Assembly (NCBI RefSeq): GCF_900090295.1
Contig: NZ_LT607753.1
Location: 6,262,001-6,326,000 of the forward strand
Origin: Micromonospora coxensis
Lineage (GTDB): Bacteria; Actinomycetota; Actinomycetes; Mycobacteriales; Micromonosporaceae
Reading direction: 5' to 3'
Length of the DNA stretch: 64,000 bases
Within the stretch, counting starts at the first letter, position 1, and each line of letters starts with the position of its first letter. The notes under the pieces were generated by a model that made no database searches, had not been told where the DNA came from, and was given only the letters and a program-made list of their open reading frames with translations. Below are positions 35,601-64,000 of the stretch, piece by piece. The position numbers and the translations under genes were made by a program.

Positions 35601-38600
35601 CACCGCCGTCGTGCACACCGCCGGCGCCGCCGGCGGCACCACCCCGGCGTACGAGACGACCGACGCCGAACTGTCGGAGACGATGGCCGGCAAGGTGCTC
35701 GGCGCCGTCCACCTCGACGCCGCCTGTCAGGACCGCGCTCTCGACGCCTTCGTCGTCTTCTCCTCCGTGGCCGGCGTCTGGGGTGGCGGCGGGCAGGCCG
35801 GCTACGCGGCCGGCAACGCGCTGCTCGACGCCCTCGTCGCCGCCCGCCGGGCCGCCGGCCTGCCCGCCACCGCCCTCGCCTACGGCCCGTGGGCCGAGGA
35901 CGGCATGGCCGCCGGGGAGACCGCCGAGGGCCTGCGCCGCCGCGGCTTCACCCCGCTCGCGCCGGACGCCGCCGTCGTGGCGCTGGGCCGCTGGGTCAAC
36001 GCCCCCGAGGCGGCCCCGATCGTCACCGACGTGGACTGGAGCCGGTTCGTCGCGGCGTTCACCGCGGCCCGGCCCAGCCACCTCTTCGACCGGGTCGCCC
36101 CGGCCGTCGCCGAAGCGCAGCCGCAGGCCGACGCCGCCACCGACGGGCTGCGCGCCCGACTCGCCGCCCTGCCGGCCACCGGTCAGGAGACCCTCCTGGT
36201 CGACCTGGTACGCGCCGAGGCGGCGGCGGTGCTCGGCCACCGCTCCACCGACCAGGTGCCGGCCGGCCGGGCGTTCCGGGAACTCGGCTTCGACTCCCTC
36301 GCCGCCGTGCAACTGCGCGACCGGCTGGGCCGCAGCACCGGACTGACCCTGCCGTCCACCGTGGTCTTCGACCACCCGTCGGCGGTGGAACTGGCCCGCT
36401 TCCTGCGTACCGGACTGGTGGCCGGCGCGACCGACGACGGCCCGGCGGTCGGCACGACCACGGTCCGGCCGCCGGTCGACGAGCCCATCGCCGTCGTCTC
36501 GATGGCCTGCCGCTTCCCCGGCGGGGTGTCCTCCCCGCAGGAGCTGTGGCAGCTGCTGGTCGACGGCGGGGACGCGATCACCCCGATGCCCACCGACCGG
36601 GGCTGGGACCTCGACGCCCTCTTCGACACCGACCCGGAGCGGGTCGGCACCAGCTACACCCGCAGCGGCGGCTTCCTCGACGCGGTGGCCGACTTCGACG
36701 CCGCGTTCTTCGGCATCAACCCCCGTGAGGCGCTGGCCATGGACCCGCAGCAGCGGCTGCTGCTGCACACCACCTGGGAGGCGTTCGAGCGGGCCGGCCT
36801 CGACCCGCAGCGGGTACGCGGCTCCGCCACCGGCGTGTTCATGGGCACCAACGGGCAGGACTACGCGACCCTGCTGCTGGGCGCCCGGTCCGAGGTGGAG
36901 GGCTACCAGGCGACCGGCAACAGCGCGTCGGTCGTCTCCGGCCGGCTGGCCTACTCGTTCGGGCTGCACGGGCCGGCGGTCACCGTCGACACCGCGTGCT
37001 CCTCGTCGCTGGTCGCGCTGCACCTGGCCGCCCAGGCCCTGCGCTCCGGGGAGTGCGACCTGGCGCTGGCCGGCGGTGTGACCGTGATGTCCACCCCGGG
37101 GGCGTTCCTGGAGTTCTCCCGGCAGCGCGGCCTCGCCGCCGACGGGCGGGTCAAGGCGTTCGGCGCGGACGCCGACGGCACCGGCTGGGGCGAGGGCGTC
37201 GGCGTCCTGGTGCTGCAACGACTCTCCGACGCCCGACGCGACGGCCGGCGGATCCTCGCCGTCGTCGCCGGCAGCGCGGTCAACCAGGACGGCGCGTCCA
37301 ACGGGCTGACCGCCCCCAACGGGCCGGCCCAGCAGCGGGTCATCCGGCAGGCCCTGGCCAACGCCGGCCTGACCCCGGCCGACATCGACGCGATCGAGGC
37401 GCACGGCACCGGCACCACCCTCGGCGACCCGATCGAGGCGCAGGCGCTGATCGCCGCGTACGGGCCGGACCGCCCCGCCGACCGGCCGCTCTGGCTCGGC
37501 TCGGTCAAGTCGAACATCGGCCACACCCAGGCCGCGGCCGGCGTGGCCAGCCTGATCAAGATGATCCTCGCGCTGCGGCACCGGACGCTCCCGGCGACCC
37601 TGCACGCCGACGAGCCGTCCCCGCACGTCGACTGGGCGTCCGGCCCGCTGGCGCTGCTCACCCGGGCCCGACCGTGGGACGCCGACGGCCGGCCCCGCCG
37701 GGCCGGTGTCTCCTCGTTCGGCATCTCCGGCACCAACGCCCACGTGATCCTCGAACAGGCGCCGGCCGACGATCCCGCCGACCCGCCCGTACCCGCCGTC
37801 GCGGCGCTGCCGTGGCCGGTCTCCGCCGCCACGGCCGCCGGGCTGCGCGCCCAGGCGGACCGGCTGGCCCGCCGGCTCGCCGACCCGGCGGACACCGGTG
37901 ACGAGCCCGCCGGGGCGGTGGCCTGGGTGCTGGCCGAGGGACGGGCACACCTGGCCCACCGGGCGACGGTCGTCGCCGCCGACCCGCAGACCCGGCTCGC
38001 GGCGCTGCGCGCCCTCGCCACCCGCGGCACGCACCCGGCGCTCGTACCGGCCCTGCCGGCTGTCGCGGGCGGCACCGCCGTCCTCTTCTCCGGTCAGGGC
38101 GCGCAGCGCGCCGGCATGGGCCGGGAGTTGTACGCCACCTTCCCGGTGTTCGCCGCCGCGTTGGACGAGGTGTGCGCGCACCTGGACCCGTTGCTGCCGC
38201 AGCCGCTCAAGCCGGTGCTCTTCACCGACGAGACCGGGCGGCTGGATCAGACCGTGTTCACCCAGGCCGGCCTGTTCGCGGTCGAGGTGGCGATGTTCCG
38301 CCTCGTCGAGTCGTTCGGTGTGGTGCCGGACTTCGTGGGTGGGCATTCGGTCGGGGAGATCACCGCCGCGCACGTGGCGGGGGTGCTGTCCCTGGCCGAC
38401 GCGTGCGCGCTGGTCGCGGCGCGGGGCCGGTTGATGCAGGCGTTGCCGGCCGGTGGTGGGATGCTCGCGGTGGCCGCGTCCGAGGCGGACGTGCTGCCGA
38501 CGCTCGACGGGCTGGCCGACGTCGGTGTCGCCGCCGTCAACGGGCCGACCTCGGTCGTGGTGGCGGGCCCCCTCGACGCGCTCGACGAGGTGGAGCGGGC

Positions 38601-41181
38601 CTGGCGGGACCGGGGCGCCCGGACCCGCCGGCTGACGGTCAGCCACGCGTTCCACAGCCCGCTGATGACGCCGATCCTCGACGAGTTCCGGGCGGTGCTG
38701 GAGCAGTTGACCTTCGCCACGCCGCTGGTGCCGATGGTGTCGAACCTGACCGGCGCGCTCGCCGACCCCGACGAGATCCGCACCCCCGGCTACTGGGTGC
38801 GGCACGTCCGCGAGGCCGTCCGGTACGCCGACGGGATCGCCGCCCTGCGCGCCGCCGGCGTCGACACGTACCTCGAGATCGGCCCCGCCGCCGTGCTCAC
38901 CGCGATGAACGCCGACCTGCTCGGCGACGACGCCGTCGCCACCGCCACCCAGCAGGCCGGCGTGCCGGAGGTGACCGCCCTGCTCACCGCCCTGGCCACC
39001 CGGTACGCGGCCGGACGCGACCTCGACTGGGCGGCCCTGCTCACCCCGCTCGCCGGGCCCCGCCCCGCCCCGCGCGACCTGCCGGAACTGCCCACGTACG
39101 CGTTCCAGCCGCAGCGGTACTGGCCCACCCTGACCGCCCCGCTCACCGGCGGCGCGGACCGGGCCGACACCGAGTTCTGGCGCGCGGTCACCGACGGCGA
39201 CCTCGACCGGCTCGGCCTCGACACCAGCCAGCCGCTCAGGGACCTGCTGCCGGAGCTGGAGTCGTGGCGACGCCGGCAGCACCAGGACGGCACCCTCAGC
39301 GGCTGGCGGTACCGGGTCACCTGGCGGCCCCAGCGGCTCACCGCCGCCGACCCGGGCAGCTGGCTGCTCGTCGCCCCGCAGCGGGCGGCCGCCACCACGG
39401 TCGCCGACGCGCTGCGCGCCGGCGGAGCCACGGTGCACCTGCTGACCGTGGACCCGGCGACCGCCGACCGGGACACCCTCGCCGCCGACCTCGACCGGGC
39501 CTGCGCCACGCACCGGCCGACCGGCCTGCTCTCCCTGCTCGCCCTGGACGAGGCGCCGCACCCGGGCCAGGACGCCCTGCCGTCCGGACTCGCGGCGAAC
39601 CTGCTGCTCCTGCAGGCCCACACCGGCCGGGACAGCGCCACCCCGCTGCCGCTCTGGCTGGCCACCACCGGCGCCGTCGCCACCGACGACGAACCGGCCC
39701 TCCGGCCCTGGCAGGCCACCAGCTGGGGCCTCGGCCTGGCCGCCGCCCTGGAACACCCCCGCCACGTCGGCGGCCTCGTCGACCTGCCCGGCACGGTGAC
39801 CGGGGACCTCGGCGTCGCGCTGGTCACCGCGCTGACCAACACCGAGGGCGAGGACCAGCTCGTCGTCCGTGCCACCGGGACGTACGCACGGCGGCTGGTG
39901 CGGGGCGTCGCACCGGCCGAGGGCGTCGGCTGGACCCCGCAGGGCGCCGTCCTGGTCACCGGCGGGACGGGTGCGCTCACCGCACACGCCACCGGCTGGC
40001 TCGACCGGGAGGGCGCGTCCGTGGTGCCGCTCGACCAACCGGCCGGCGGCAAGCTCACCGACCGGATGGAACAGCTCGCCGCCGACGGGCGGCCGGTCAC
40101 CGCGCTGCTGCACGTGCCGGCGGACACCGGCACCGTACCGCTGGCGGAGCTGACCCTCGCCGGCCTCGCCGCCGACCTGCTCGCCACCCTCGGTGACATC
40201 CCCCGCTACGCCGACGAGTTGGAGACCCGGTCCCTTCCGGCGCTGCTGCTCTGCTCCTCCACCTCCGGGGTGTGGGGCTCCGGCGGGCGGTCCGGCCAGG
40301 CGGCCGGCGACGCCCTGCTCCAGGTCCTCGCCGCGAACCGCCGACAGGCCGGCCTGCCGGCCGCGTCGGTGGCGTTCGGCCCCTGGGCCGACGGCCTCGC
40401 CGACGCCGACCTGGACCAGCTCAGCCGGCGCGGGCTGCCCGGCATGGCCCCCGACCTGGCCACCGCCGCGCTGCGGCAGGCCGTCGTCGACGGCGCCCAG
40501 GTCGTGGTTGCCGACGTGCGGTGGGACCGGTTCGTGCCGGCGGTCGCCGCCGTCCGGGCCCGGCCGCTGTTCACCGAGATCCCCGAGGCGGCCGAGGCGT
40601 TGCGCACCCTGCACGACGCCGAACCGGCCGACGACGGGGCGGCGGACGCGCTGCGCGAACGGCTGCGGCCCCTGCCGGACGCCGAACGCGACGCCGTCCT
40701 GGTCGACCTCGTCACCACCCACGCCGCGGCGGTGCTCGGCCTCCCCGGCACCGGGGACCTCGGTCCGGCGCGCGCGTTCCGGGAGGTCGGCTTCGACTCG
40801 ATGACCGCCGTGCAGCTGCGCAACCGGCTGCGGGCGGCCACCGGGGCCACCCTGCCGGCCAGCGTGGTCTTCGACTACCCGACCCCGCTGGCGCTGGCCC
40901 GCCACCTGCGCACCCTCGTGGTGTCCGACGGCGTCGCCACCGCCGGCCTGCTGTCCGAACTGGAGAAGCTCGACGGCCTCTTCGCCGCCAGCGCGCCCGA
41001 CCCGCTCACCCGGCAGAAACTGCTGGTGCAGATGCAGGCGTTCCTGGCCCGGTGGGGCGACGACCGGCCCGCCGAAGCACCGGTGGCGCCGACCCTCGAC
41101 GGGGCCAGCGACGCCGAGATATTCGCATTCATCCACCGGGAGCTCGGCGGTCCCGGCGGTGCTGTCGACGGCATTCTCTGA
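11548..41181 (+). CDS. Giant modular type I polyketide synthase, six modules
   Basis: A 9877-residue multienzyme performing six successive chain extensions. The N-terminus (about 34 residues) is a coiled-coil docking domain. Modules start near residues 35 (module 3), 1576 (4), 3311 (5), 5047 (6), 6792 (7) and 8311 (8), and the last about 80 residues are a C-terminal docking domain. Predicted chemistry: methylmalonyl/hydroxyl; three consecutive malonyl/enoyl steps (a conjugated triene); malonyl/hydroxyl; malonyl/ketone, because the last KR is degenerate. Six modules in one polypeptide is at the large end for actinomycete PKSs. The reading frame is uninterrupted across nearly 30 kb. The gene follows the upstream PKS gene closely and is followed by a terminator-like hairpin, so it probably ends its transcription unit. 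Internal DNA blocks are almost identical between modules 5 and 6. Confidence 0.97.
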   Translation: MSTSADKVVEALRASLKETSRLKQLNQQLSAAAREPVAIVAMSCRYPGGVSGPDQLWDLVASGGDAIGGFPTDRGWDLDNLYDPSADRVGRSTTRQGGFLYDAAEFDAEFFGVSPREALAMDPQQRLLLETSWEAFESAGIAPSAMRGQKVGVFVGTAANGYGVGQDGGADGADEGYLLTGTATSVVSGRIAYALGLEGPAVTVDTACSSSLVALHLACQALRSGEFDLALAGGVTVMATPSAFVGFSRQRGLASDGRCKSFAASADGTGWAEGVGLLLVERLSDAQRNGHRVLAVVRGSAINQDGASNGLTAPNGPAQQRVIRQALSNARLAPADVDAVEAHGTGTTLGDPIEAQALLATYGQERDGDPLWLGSVKSNLGHSQSAAGIAGIIKMVMAMRHGVLPATLHVDAPSPHIDWSAGAVELLTEARPWPQVDRARRAAVSSFGISGTNAHVILEQADPAPAPPPVPAQQPALLTTPATVWTLSARSVPALRAQAARLARHLRDRDETDPARVAWSLATTRSVFEHRAAVVAADPAHLLAGLDALAAGTPAGAVVTGVAGEPGEGPVWVFPGQGAQYVSMAAGLIGACPVFDETLAECQAEFDRWLDVDLVAVLTGDDDTWLTRSEIVQPALFAVAVGLARVWRHTGVTPRAVIGHSQGEIVAAHVAGALTLADAVKILALRARALTGIAGTGAMISIDLPVDAVTGHLPDGITVSVLNGPNTTVVSGPPQAVADLAAAYAADGVRVRTIDIDYASHSPAVQPVADRIRADLADVTPRDGDVRIISTVTGGWIDGADLDADYWADNLRRPVLFDTAVRTALDAGHTDFVEVSPHPVLSMSLTAILDDTGVTGRALATLRRGEDPTVRLLTSLAAAHAHGLPVDHRRILAPAPILTDLPTYAFQRQRYWPERMAATTAAGPVSPDVVDVEFWSAVERSDVAALAAQLDGPADLEVLAPALPVLSSWRRARLQRAVLDGWSYRVVWKPAGPTGGRPVDGDLLVVLPAADATVDGWVDRLAAVAGRPVRRLTVDPAATSREDLAQALAGHRDAEVAGVVSLLGLAEAQYPGHPGIPTGLVATTRLVQALQDADVPAPLWCLTVGGVGTDPAEPVASAAQHALWGLARVVGLEHPRRWGGLVDLPAEPDDTTWAEVTRLLTGGGDEDQFAVRPYGTFVRRLARATAGAARQVTAWQPHGTVLVTGGTGAIGAQAARWLAANGAAHLVLTSRRGLDAAGARELADELTATGVRVSVVACDMADRAQVAALVAGLDEVAPLTAVLHAAGVTRLTALVDTDLDVLDHVLAGKVAGAAYLDELLGDRPLDAFVTFASISGVWGSGGQGAYAAANAYLDALAEQRRARGLTATSISWGAWAEGGMATTEEAQRLLSRRGLNPMQPAAALLALRRAVEHGETCLTVADIDWEQFAPAYASARPRPLLDDIAEARDALAARPADVGADHATALRAQLTALTRADRDRHLTDLVRDHAAAVLGHAGTDAVKPKRAFKDLGFDSLTAVELRNQLTAATGLTLPTTLIFDYPNPATLAGHLAALLRLDDTAEAGAPAGAGGPVAADEPIAIVGMSCRYPGGVSDPDGLWDLVASGRDGITEFRADRHWDLDRLFAADPDAPGRSYTRHGGFLDTATDFDPVFFGISPREALAMDPQQRLLLEATWEAFEQAGVTPDALHGTPTGVFVGASPSGYGTGDETPDLDGYRLTGGAHSVISGRVAYTFGLEGPAVTVDTACSSSLVALHLAVQSLRQGECDLAVAGGVTVMVTPGAFVEFTRQGGLAADGRCRSFAAAADGTGWGEGVGVLLVERLSDARRNGHRILAVVRGSAVNQDGASNGLTAPNGPSQQRVIRQALTNAGLTPADVDVVEAHGTATTLGDPIEAQALLATYGQDRPADRPLWLGSIKSNIGHTQAAAGVAGVIKMVQALRHGVLPRTLHVDEPTPHVDWSAGAVELLTEARPWPRTDRPRRAAVSSFGVSGTNAHVVIEQPPAEVVPGEMVDATAPPLAPVLLSARGEDGLARQARHWSDRFGAAGLPRLVDVAWTSLTARTALEHRAVLLAADHAELTAALAALAADEPSDTVLTGRATDRGPVAVLFSGQGAQRAGMGRELYAAFPVFAAAVDEVCAHLDPLLPQPLKSVLFTDETGLLDQTVFTQAGLFAVEVALFRLVESFGIVPDFVGGHSVGEITAAHVAGVLSLADACALVAARGRLMQALPAGGGMLAVAASEADVLPTLDGLADVGVAAVNGPTSVVVSGALDTLDEVERTWQGRGVRTRRLTVSHAFHSPLMAPMLDEFRAVLDGLRFAAPLVPIVSNLTGALADPQELTRPDYWVRHVREAVRFADGITALRAVGVDTFVEIGPGAVLTALVRETLTADGVLAVPVQRRDRAEPRALLAGLAELYAAGGTVDWAPLFADAAPARVDLPTYAFAQQRFWLRPAGRASDVSGAGLGAAGHPLLAAAVRLAGEDAAVLTGRLSVAAQPWLADHVVAGAVVVPGTALIELALRAGDEFGPCRVRELTIAAPLVLPDRGAVRVQVRVGPRDHAGWRPVTVHSQPDHDPDGDWVRHAEGVLTAVDPTDDTGLGAWPPAHADEVDLAGWYPALAGHGMTYGPVFQGLRRAWTAGDDTVYAEVTLPAATGDGNAGFGVHPALLDAALHPTALLPGDGTGGPKAPFAFEGVQVHAVGADTLRVRLTRAGSAVRLLAVDDTDRPVVSVDSLVLREMTGVDPSAATLAARSLFRVAWHAETLTPTEPPATALLGAPHPALPGIPAYPGVADLVAAGDVPGLVLLPVPATPAGELPAAVRAVTTDVLAAVQEWLAADDLADTRLAVVTRHAVRATDSDPAEDLAGAAVRGLLRSAQSEHPGRIVLADLDRDLDAAAVALLAAAADDPAAAQLAVRGDTALTPRLVRADTPPTDTPRLRGGTVLVTGGTGALGALLARHLVTEWGVESLALVSRRGPDAAGAADLAAELTAHGARVRVLACDVTDPAAVRALVGQLTDGDRLAGVVHTAGVLDDAVVTGIDPDRLARVLAPKVDAAWWLHQATAELDLDLFVVFSSIAGVLGSPGQGAYAAANSFLDALAAHRRGRGLPAHALAWGMWDTDGMAATLSAADRSRVTRSGLGLITAPVGVALLDAAVATDTPALVPAVVDVPALRAAATTTGVPPIWRALVGTVTARRQAGGAAAGGLAQRLATLAPDEARAQVDILVRGLVAQVLGHGGADAVPADRAFRELGFDSLTAVDLRNRINAATGLRLASTLVFDYPTPGALAAHVHEQLTGAVAARPDVVAATGVDEPIAIVGMACRYPGGVDNPEQLWRLLVAGGDGIGEFPTNRGWDLDSLYHPDPDHPGTSYARHGGFLTGAAAFDPAFFGISPREAVAMDPQQRLLLEASWETFESAGLDPARVRGSRTGVFAGLMYHDYASQVQELPDGLEGYIGTGNSGSVVSGRVAYTFGLEGPAVTVDTACSSSLVALHLAVQALRSGECDLALAGGVTVMATPGTFVEFSRQRGLSPDGRCKSFAASADGTGWSEGVGMLLVQRLSDARRDGRRILAVVRGTAVNQDGASNGLTAPNGPSQQRVIRQALANARLSTADVDAVEAHGTGTTLGDPIEAQALLATYGQDRPADRPLWLGSIKSNIGHTQAAAGVAGIIKMIMAMRHGTMPRTLHVDEPSPHIDWTAGAVELLTEAQPWPQTGRPRRAAVSSFGVSGTNAHVIIEQPPAGARPSAADAPAPATPAAAVLLSARTDAALAAQAQRWAGWLAADQELRPVDVGWSSVTGRAVLEHRAVVAAADREELLAGLRALAAGTPAGTVVTGAGTARGPLAVLFSGQGAQRAGMGRELYAAFPVFAAAVDEVCAHLDPLLPQPLKSVLFTDETGLLDQTVFTQAGLFAVEVALFRLVESFGVVPDFVGGHSVGEITAAHVAGVLSLADACALVAARGRLMQALPAGGGMLAVAASEADVLPTLDGLADVGIAAVNGPTAVVVSGALDALDEVERTWQGRGVRTRRLTVSHAFHSPLMTPMLDEFRAVLDGLVFRAPLVPVVSNLTGALADPQELTRPDYWVRHVREAVRFADGITALRAAGVDTFLEIGPQSVLTAMTADVLPDDESVLAVAAQRRDRAEAQALLAALADLHVHGVAVTWPQWYAGADPQRVDLPTYAFQHERYWLGIGRARAGDVTGAGLGAAGHPLLGAAVTVAGEDMVVLTGRLSVATHPWLADHTVAGVVVVPGTALVELAVRAGDEAGVPRLRELTIAAPLVLADTGAVRVQVRVGPPDDSGARPVAVHSQSDGDPDWVRHADGVLDVASADEPTVGQWPPVGVSEVDLSGWYDALAGLGLSYGPVFQGLRRAWAGDGEVYAEVALPEETAGEAVRFGVHPALLDAALHPIGLLLSEEGSAPRVPFAFEGVQVHASGARTLRVRLTRTGGGVRLVAVDESGVPVVSVDSLVLRELTGVVAPGAAARSLFTLAWQAEDLTPAETSGWALLSATPAGLPDLPAYPDIAALTEAVETGRTTAPRALLLPLPAGRDAAVPDTIRALTADVLAVTQAWLAADALADTRLVVVTRGAVAAHPADRVDDLAGAAVWGLLRAAQSEHPGRIVLADVDGDLDPDVRGLLARAADDPTGGQVAVRAGEVWVPRLVRASGSSAEVVVGAGTVLVTGGTGALGALVAEHLVSAYGVRSLVLASRRGMDAAGAAALVDRLSGLGASVRVVACDVTDRDAVRSLVDEVTATGRLAGVVHTAGVLDDGVVTGITAGGLARVLAPKVDAAWHLHEVTAGLDLDLFVMFSSVAGVLGSPGQGAYAAGNTFLDGLAWFRRQVGLPAVSLAWGMWDTDGMAASVSEADRARSARAGLTPMSAETGLALFDAALAAGLPAPVPAVLDVPALRAALGAGPVPAVLRTLVGASTTRRQAGQGGDWADQLAGLAPDDARARIDLLVRGLVAQVLGHGGADAVPADRAFRELGFDSLTAVDLRNRINAATGLRLASTLVFDYPTPAVLAEHLHAQVSGQLTARRSAVRAVGTDEPIAIVGMACRYPGDVASPDQLWELLAAGGEGISEFPADRGWDLESLFDPDPNHSGTSYTRHGGFLRDAADFDPAFFGISPREAIAMDPQQRLLLETSWETFESAGLDPQRLRGSRTGVFAGVMYHDYASRLADLPPDAEGYVGTGTSGSVLSGRVAYTFGLEGPAVTVDTACSSSLVALHLAAQALRSGECDLALAGGVTVMATPGTFVEFSRQRGLSPDGRCKSFAASADGTGWSEGVGMLLVQRLSDARREGRRVYAIVRGTAVNQDGASNGLTAPNGPSQQRVIRQALANAGLSTADVDAVEAHGTGTTLGDPIEAQALLATYGQDRPADRPLWLGSVKSNIGHTQAAAGVAGVIKMVLAMRHGLVPPTLHVDEQSPHVDWTAGAVALATEATPWPQVDRPRRAAVSSFGISGTNAHVIIEQPPADVIDGEIVPPARPDAEPATTVPVLLSARSQAALAGQAGRWARWLADDESLRPVDVAWSSVTTRAVLEQRAVVTAADRAGLIAGLRALAAGEPTGTAVTGAAVPRGHLALLFSGQGAQRAGMGRELSATFPVFAAALDEVCAHLDPLLPQPLRQVLFADESGLLDQTVFTQAGLFAVEVALFRLVESLGVVPDFVGGHSVGEITAAHVAGVLSLADACALVAARGRLMQALPAGGGMLAVAASEADVLPTLDGLADVGVAAVNGPTSVVVAGPVDALDQVERAWRDRGIRTRRLTVSHAFHSPLMAPMLDEFRAVLDGLSFAAPLLPIVSNLTGALADPDEIRTSDYWVRHVREAVRFADGITALRKAGVDTFLEIGPQSVLTAMTADALPDDGVLAVAAQRKDRTEVQALLAALAELHVAGVPVTWRQWFADTGARRVDLPTYAFAHQRYWPSAPRPRIGDVSGAGLGDAGHPLLGATVDLAGDGEVVLTGRLSLATHPWLADHTVAGLTLVPGAALVELAVRAGDEAGLSRLRELTVATPLVLPDTGGIRLQVRVDGPADSPYRAVTIHSRPEDDPEAAWTRHADGVLDVASADEPTVGQWPPVGVSEVDLSGWYDALAGLGLSYGPVFQGLRRAWAGDGEVYAEVALPEETAGEAVRFGVHPALLDAALHPIGLLLSEEGSAPRVPFAFEGVQVHASGARTLRVRLTRTGGGVRLVAVDESGVPVVSVDSLVLRELTGMAAPNAAARSLFEVSWQLAPLTPTTPVTGWALLAGDAERPAGLPAYPDVAAVLAAVAAGADAPRALVLPVPATPAQVDDLPGYARSVTSRVLGVVRAWLAADALAGATLVAVTRGAVVARDGDRMADLAGAAVWGLLRSAQSEHPGRIVLADLDADAPTGDLTPDLLSVLAATLDDPAGGQLAVRAGEVWVPRLVRAPGSAAEVVVGAGTVLVTGGTGALGALVAEHLVSAYGVRSLVLASRRGAAGADALVDRLSGLGASVRVVACDVTDRDAVRSLVDEVTAAGRLAGVVHTAGVLDDGVVEGLTAERLAAVLAPKVDAGWHLHEVTAGLDLDLFVMFSSVAGVLGSPGQGAYAAGNTFLDGLAWFRRRAGLPAVSLAWGMWDTDGMAASVSEADRARSARAGLTPMSAETGLALFDAALTTGRPVLVPATIDVPALRAAASGGVVPPMLRTLVGATRRQVSGNGWADRLAGLTDDEGRAQLALLVRGLVAQVLGHGGAEAVPADRAFRELGFDSLTAVDLRNRINAATGLRLGSTLVFDYPTPAVLAAHLWSELAGVPGSAAEVAVSATTGTDEPIAIVGMACRYPGGVQSPDQLWELLATGGDGVGEFPADRGWDLESLFDPDPNHSGTSYARHGGFLYGAAEFDPGFFGISPREALAMDPQQRLLLETSWETFESAGLDPARLRGSRTGVFAGVMYHDWATRLMDLPAEVEGYVGTGTSGSVLSGRVAYTFGLEGPAVTVDTACSSSLVALHLAAQALRSGECDLALAGGVTVMATPGTFIEFSRQRGLSPDGRCKSFAASADGTGWSEGVGVLLVQRLSDARRDGRRILAVVRGTAVNQDGASNGLTAPNGPSQQRVIRQALANARLSPAQVDVVEAHGTGTTLGDPIEAQALLATYGQDRPADRPLLLGSIKSNIGHTQAAAGVAGVIKMVLAMRHGLVPPTLHVDEPSPHIDWTAGAVALATEATPWPQVDRPRRAAVSSFGISGTNAHVIIEQPPSPPVVDGEVVERQTPVVPVLLSARTDAARAAQAGRWARWLADDGSLRPVDVAWSSVTTRPALEQRAVALVADRDDLLAALRALDTGEPSGAVVTGSATARGQLAVLFSGQGAQRAGMGRDLYAAFPVFAAALDEVCGHLDPLLPQPLQSVLFADETGLLDQTVFTQAGLFAVEVALFRLVESFGVVPDFVGGHSVGEITAAHVAGVLSLADACALVAARGRLMQALPAGGGMLAINAPEAAVVESITGSTDRVGIAAVNGPNSVVVSGDGAALDEIAQLWKDRGARTRRLTVSHAFHSPLMAPMLDEFRAVLTGLTFAAPLVPIVSNLTGALADPQELTRPDYWVRHVREAVRFADGITALRAAGVDTFLEIGPQSVLTAMTADVLPGAGVLTVAAQRKDRTEVQALLAALAELHVTGVPVTWQSWFADTGAQRVDLPTYAFQHQRYWPEPAARTPDTTVDGGDGEFWAAVESGDLSTLAGQLGEDAVHALTPALPALTTWRRARTRDTTLDGWSYRIGWEPVRPAPASGLTGRWLVVTVGGGADAGVAKTLTEAGAQVDTLTVQPTVGRPELGERLRRTGAEGWAGVLCVLPRQDRPLPHAPGVPAGTAVLLTLTQALTDTGLPGRVWALSRAAQPVTSDERTGDVWAATAWGLGRAVALEQPDRWGGLVDLPARADRSTRAALVAVLADGTLDQVAVRRSGVYGRRLLTAAPPAGAGWRPSGTVLVTGGTGALGGHVARWLLANGAAEVVLVSRRGPDAPGAAELVEELGASARVVGCDVTDAEAVAALVAGLPALTAVVHTAGAAGGTTPAYETTDAELSETMAGKVLGAVHLDAACQDRALDAFVVFSSVAGVWGGGGQAGYAAGNALLDALVAARRAAGLPATALAYGPWAEDGMAAGETAEGLRRRGFTPLAPDAAVVALGRWVNAPEAAPIVTDVDWSRFVAAFTAARPSHLFDRVAPAVAEAQPQADAATDGLRARLAALPATGQETLLVDLVRAEAAAVLGHRSTDQVPAGRAFRELGFDSLAAVQLRDRLGRSTGLTLPSTVVFDHPSAVELARFLRTGLVAGATDDGPAVGTTTVRPPVDEPIAVVSMACRFPGGVSSPQELWQLLVDGGDAITPMPTDRGWDLDALFDTDPERVGTSYTRSGGFLDAVADFDAAFFGINPREALAMDPQQRLLLHTTWEAFERAGLDPQRVRGSATGVFMGTNGQDYATLLLGARSEVEGYQATGNSASVVSGRLAYSFGLHGPAVTVDTACSSSLVALHLAAQALRSGECDLALAGGVTVMSTPGAFLEFSRQRGLAADGRVKAFGADADGTGWGEGVGVLVLQRLSDARRDGRRILAVVAGSAVNQDGASNGLTAPNGPAQQRVIRQALANAGLTPADIDAIEAHGTGTTLGDPIEAQALIAAYGPDRPADRPLWLGSVKSNIGHTQAAAGVASLIKMILALRHRTLPATLHADEPSPHVDWASGPLALLTRARPWDADGRPRRAGVSSFGISGTNAHVILEQAPADDPADPPVPAVAALPWPVSAATAAGLRAQADRLARRLADPADTGDEPAGAVAWVLAEGRAHLAHRATVVAADPQTRLAALRALATRGTHPALVPALPAVAGGTAVLFSGQGAQRAGMGRELYATFPVFAAALDEVCAHLDPLLPQPLKPVLFTDETGRLDQTVFTQAGLFAVEVAMFRLVESFGVVPDFVGGHSVGEITAAHVAGVLSLADACALVAARGRLMQALPAGGGMLAVAASEADVLPTLDGLADVGVAAVNGPTSVVVAGPLDALDEVERAWRDRGARTRRLTVSHAFHSPLMTPILDEFRAVLEQLTFATPLVPMVSNLTGALADPDEIRTPGYWVRHVREAVRYADGIAALRAAGVDTYLEIGPAAVLTAMNADLLGDDAVATATQQAGVPEVTALLTALATRYAAGRDLDWAALLTPLAGPRPAPRDLPELPTYAFQPQRYWPTLTAPLTGGADRADTEFWRAVTDGDLDRLGLDTSQPLRDLLPELESWRRRQHQDGTLSGWRYRVTWRPQRLTAADPGSWLLVAPQRAAATTVADALRAGGATVHLLTVDPATADRDTLAADLDRACATHRPTGLLSLLALDEAPHPGQDALPSGLAANLLLLQAHTGRDSATPLPLWLATTGAVATDDEPALRPWQATSWGLGLAAALEHPRHVGGLVDLPGTVTGDLGVALVTALTNTEGEDQLVVRATGTYARRLVRGVAPAEGVGWTPQGAVLVTGGTGALTAHATGWLDREGASVVPLDQPAGGKLTDRMEQLAADGRPVTALLHVPADTGTVPLAELTLAGLAADLLATLGDIPRYADELETRSLPALLLCSSTSGVWGSGGRSGQAAGDALLQVLAANRRQAGLPAASVAFGPWADGLADADLDQLSRRGLPGMAPDLATAALRQAVVDGAQVVVADVRWDRFVPAVAAVRARPLFTEIPEAAEALRTLHDAEPADDGAADALRERLRPLPDAERDAVLVDLVTTHAAAVLGLPGTGDLGPARAFREVGFDSMTAVQLRNRLRAATGATLPASVVFDYPTPLALARHLRTLVVSDGVATAGLLSELEKLDGLFAASAPDPLTRQKLLVQMQAFLARWGDDRPAEAPVAPTLDGASDAEIFAFIHRELGGPGGAVDGIL
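11650..16215 (+). other. PKS module 3: KS-AT(methylmalonyl)-KR(A-type)-ACP
   Basis: Adds a methylmalonyl unit and leaves a hydroxyl next to a methyl branch. KS Cys is at 12169; its variable loop reads TAANGYGVG, the class that follows non-dehydrating modules here, and GVSPREA replaces GISPREA. The AT begins FPGQGAQY and has GHSQG (Ser 13528) with YASH at 13819-13830, both methylmalonyl signatures. There is no DH. The KR (from 15142) has Trp 15559 and Tyr 15583, no LDD, and Gln rather than His five residues after Trp: A1-type, predicting a (2R,3S) methyl/hydroxyl pair. ACP Ser is at 16090. This is the only branch-introducing module of the six in this protein. Confidence 0.93.
16273..21435 (+). 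other. PKS module 4: KS-AT(malonyl)-DH-KR(B-type)-ACP
   Basis: First of three consecutive enoyl-forming modules. KS Cys is at 16786; the HGTGT motif reads HGTAT, but the catalytic His is kept. AT: Ser 18133, HAFH 18430-18441. DH: the HPW that usually precedes the active site is QPW, but catalytic His 19048 ([10 protein letters not shown]) and Asp 19546 ([10 protein letters not shown]) are present. KR: LDD at 20635-20643 and Tyr 20806, B-type, so dehydration should give an E double bond. ACP Ser is at 21307. The AT shares an apparently identical 164-bp run with module 5 (17915-18078 and 23129-23292). Confidence 0.92.
24501..24971 (+). repeat. 471-bp DH block, copy 1 (module 5)
   Basis: Covers the C-terminal half of the module 5 DH, including the catalytic Asp. 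By eye it matches 29724-30194 in module 6 at all but one position (a silent TTG/CTG Leu difference). The flanks on both sides diverge sharply. Confidence 0.93.
25924..26219 (+). repeat. 296-bp KR block, copy 1 (module 5)
   Basis: Covers the KR catalytic Ser/Tyr region. By eye it matches 31162-31457 in module 6 with three differences. Sequence upstream, around the LDD motif, differs more. Confidence 0.9.
26446..26604 (+). repeat. 159-bp ACP block, copy 1 (module 5)
   Basis: Spans most of the ACP including the pantetheine Ser. Read by eye it is identical to 57070-57228 in module 11, which is in a different gene over 30 kb away. The module 4 and module 6 ACPs are close but not identical. Confidence 0.9.
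29724..30194 (+). repeat. 471-bp DH block, copy 2 (module 6)
   Basis: Counterpart of 24501-24971, 5223 bp downstream, about one module length. The DH N-terminal half just before it is much less similar between the two modules. Confidence 0.93.
31162..31457 (+). repeat. 296-bp KR block, copy 2 (module 6)
   Basis: Counterpart of 25924-26219 at an offset of 5238 bp, so the spacing between the DH and KR blocks differs by only 15 bp between modules. Confidence 0.9.
31921..36425 (+). other. PKS module 7: KS-AT(malonyl)-KR(A-type)-ACP
   Basis: Adds a malonyl unit after the triene and leaves a hydroxyl. KS Cys is at 32440, with the MYHDWAT loop of KSs that follow enoyl-forming modules. AT: Ser 33787, HAFH 34087-34098. 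There is no DH; the post-AT region ([16 protein letters not shown]) closely matches module 2. KR: starts at 35377, Trp 35779, Tyr 35803, no LDD, A1-type. ACP Ser is at 36295, with a slightly different helix II ([15 protein letters not shown]). Confidence 0.93.
36478..40920 (+). other. PKS module 8: KS-AT(malonyl)-degenerate KR-ACP (beta-keto retained)
   Basis: Adds a malonyl unit; its KR is predicted inactive. KS Cys is at 36997, with a [10 protein letters not shown] loop and GINPREA in place of GISPREA. AT: Ser 38347, HAFH 38644-38655. The KR relic (39943-40440) keeps the entry motif TGGTGAL and the A-type Trp (40273). The catalytic Tyr is Gln (40297, [10 protein letters not shown] against [10 protein letters not shown]), the Lys position aligns with Leu (40189), and the Asn after Tyr is Asp (40309). 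The stretch from the nucleotide loop to Trp is 110 residues, against 134-140 in modules 2, 3 and 7. The relic includes the structural half (GWRYRVTW), so it derives from a full A-type KR. ACP Ser is at 40798. Confidence 0.92.
40927..41178 (+). other. C-terminal docking domain (class 1a-like)
   Basis: About 84 residues after the ACP: a helix ([14 protein letters not shown]), a second helix ([17 protein letters not shown]), an acidic linker, then [15 protein letters not shown]. This two-helix plus terminal-helix layout is the classical class 1a C-terminal docking domain. It should pair with the [15 protein letters not shown] N-terminus of the next gene, although the following gene has a similar N-terminus. 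Confidence 0.8.
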
Positions 41182-41187
41182 ATCGGC

Positions 41188-41263
41188 CGTCCGACCATTG
41201 TCGGACGAGCCGGCGGGGCCGGTGGGTCAGGGCTGTCACGCCCGCCGCCACCGGCCCCGCCGG
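41188..41263 (+). terminator. Tandem hairpins downstream of the giant PKS gene, probable terminator
   Basis: Two hairpins follow the stop codon. The first has a 7-bp stem (CGTCCGA/TCGGACG, 41188-41194 and 41201-41207) with a 6-nt loop. The second has a perfect 16-bp stem, CCGGCGGGGCCGGTGG (41210-41225) pairing with 41248-41263, around a 22-nt loop that itself holds a 4-bp GGGC/GCCC stem. There is no T-run, which is common for actinomycete terminators. It would separate this gene's transcript from the next. Confidence 0.65.
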
Positions 41264-41329
41264 ATCGCCGTACCGGACCGGAGCGGAGCGGCCCCGGCCC
41301 AGCCTGCGGCCGGTGGCGTCCATGCCCAG

Positions 41330-41399
41330 GTAGGGGCGGCCGTAGGGGCACCGTAGGGGTTGTGACCGCCGTCGGCCGACAATTACCTTCCTCCGGTAA
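41330..41399 (+). promoter_or_regulatory. Candidate promoter with 11-bp-spaced direct repeats upstream of the bimodular PKS
   Basis: In the 356-nt gap, GTAGGGG occurs three times (41330, 41342, 41353). The last two are exact CCGTAGGGG copies 11 bp apart (41340-41348, 41351-41359), i.e. on the same face of the helix. Directly after them come a possible -35 TTGTGA (41360-41365), an 18-bp spacer and a -10-like TACCTT (41384-41389). A 5-bp inverted repeat, TTACC-N7-GGTAA (41383-41399), overlaps the -10. Together this suggests an activator-controlled promoter for the downstream pair of genes. The regulator type cannot be told from sequence; the spacing recalls SARP sites, and GTAGGGG recalls LuxR-family half-sites. 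Confidence 0.45.
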
Positions 41400-41524
41400 C
41401 CAAGACGCGGTGGGCGCTGCAGAGCTGTTGTCAATGGCAATTCATGGTCGGGTTCGACGGATTGTGGTGTCGCGGCCCGAGGCTGCTGTGGGCGGTATTG
41501 GGTCGCCTGGTTGTTCCGGCCCGA
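41400..41524 (+). other. Untranslated leader of the bimodular PKS gene
   Basis: Stretch between the candidate promoter and the ribosome binding site, visibly less GC-rich than the coding DNA. The only feature seen is an imperfect 13-bp palindrome, TTGTCAATGGCAA (41428-41440, five of six pairs), which could be an operator. No coding signal of its own is visible: an in-frame TTG at 41511 would extend the PKS by nine residues but lacks a suitable ribosome binding site. Confidence 0.4.
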
Positions 41525-41532
41525 AAAGGTGG
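41525..41532 (+). promoter_or_regulatory. Ribosome binding site (AAAGGTGG) fixing the start of the bimodular PKS
   Basis: AAAGGTGG ends 5 nt before ATG 41538. That start gives [14 protein letters not shown], the standard class 1a docking N-terminus, so it is preferred over the in-frame TTG 27 nt upstream. Confidence 0.8.
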
Positions 41533-41537
41533 CGCTA

Positions 41538-51950
<10,413 letters not shown>

Positions 51951-51980
51951 CCGCGGATGCCCCGGACCTCTGATCCCGAT

Positions 51981-51986
51981 ACGGAG
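51981..51986 (+). promoter_or_regulatory. Ribosome binding site (ACGGAG) for the 3'-truncated PKS gene
   Basis: ACGGAG lies 7 nt before ATG 51994 and is the same core as the site before the giant PKS gene. The 43-nt gap from the previous stop shows no hairpin or promoter, so the two genes are likely co-transcribed. Confidence 0.8.
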
Positions 51987-51993
51987 TGGCCCG

Positions 51994-64000
<12,007 letters not shown>

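Noticed and set aside
39943..40440. Frameshift or sequencing error as the cause of the degenerate KR in module 8
   Set aside because: The frame is continuous, flanking motifs on both sides are intact, and the changes (Tyr to Gln, Lys to Leu, Asn to Asp, net loss of a multiple of three bases) look like accumulated substitutions and in-frame deletion.
41511..41513. TTG as the start of the bimodular PKS
   Set aside because: ATG 41538 has a good AAAGGTGG site at 5-nt spacing and gives the standard [11 protein letters not shown] docking N-terminus; the extra nine residues have no counterpart in the family.
51951..51993. Promoter or terminator between the bimodular gene and the last gene
   Set aside because: The 43-nt gap shows only a ribosome binding site; no stem or promoter pattern was seen.

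Overview
The window lies entirely inside the core of a very large, cis-AT, modular type I polyketide synthase (PKS) cluster from a high-GC actinomycete. The very GC-rich codon third positions, the ACGGAG-type ribosome binding sites, the actinobacterial docking domains and the KS/AT/KR wording all fit this. The wording resembles Micromonosporaceae or Streptomyces, but the sequence alone does not decide the genus. All real genes are on the + strand. No regulator, transporter, tailoring enzyme, loading module, thioesterase, RNA gene, mobile element or CRISPR array is visible.

Layout: (1) nt 1-11521 is the 3' part of a PKS gene, starting inside a KR-ACP linker: one leftover ACP, then module 1 (malonyl, DH-ER-KR) and module 2 (malonyl, A-type KR). 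(2) nt 11548-41181 is a single giant gene (9877 aa) with six modules: 3 (methylmalonyl, A-KR), 4, 5 and 6 (malonyl, DH plus B-KR), 7 (malonyl, A-KR) and 8 (malonyl, degenerate KR). (3) nt 41182-41537 is the only sizeable intergenic gap. It holds a strong terminator-like hairpin, 11-bp-spaced direct repeats next to a possible promoter, and a leader. (4) nt 41538-51950 is a bimodular gene: module 9 (malonyl, A-KR) and module 10 (methylmalonyl, DH plus B-KR with His for the catalytic Tyr). (5) nt 51994-64000 is a gene running off the end: module 11 (malonyl, DH plus B-KR), module 12 (methylmalonyl, A-KR) and module 13 (KS and part of a malonyl-type AT). Module numbers here are local to the window; the cluster starts upstream and continues downstream.

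The docking domains (class 1b between genes 1 and 2, class 1a between 2 and 3 and between 3 and 4) support assembly in gene order. If collinear, the window would build R-CH2CH2-CH(OH)CH2-CH(OH)CH(CH3)-(CH=CH)3-CH(OH)CH2-C(=O)CH2-CH(OH)CH2-CH=C(CH3)-CH=CH-CH(OH)CH(CH3)-CO-, a hydroxylated triene/diene macrolide-type or linear chain with one retained ketone. I do not recognise the specific product.

The most interesting signals are these. A KS sequence signature tracks the oxidation state made by the preceding module in every testable case. One KR has lost Tyr, Lys and about 24 or more residues. Another KR has Tyr to His. Long near-identical DNA blocks are shared between modules and even between genes, pointing to recent gene conversion. 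A GC-rich minisatellite lies in one KS-AT linker.
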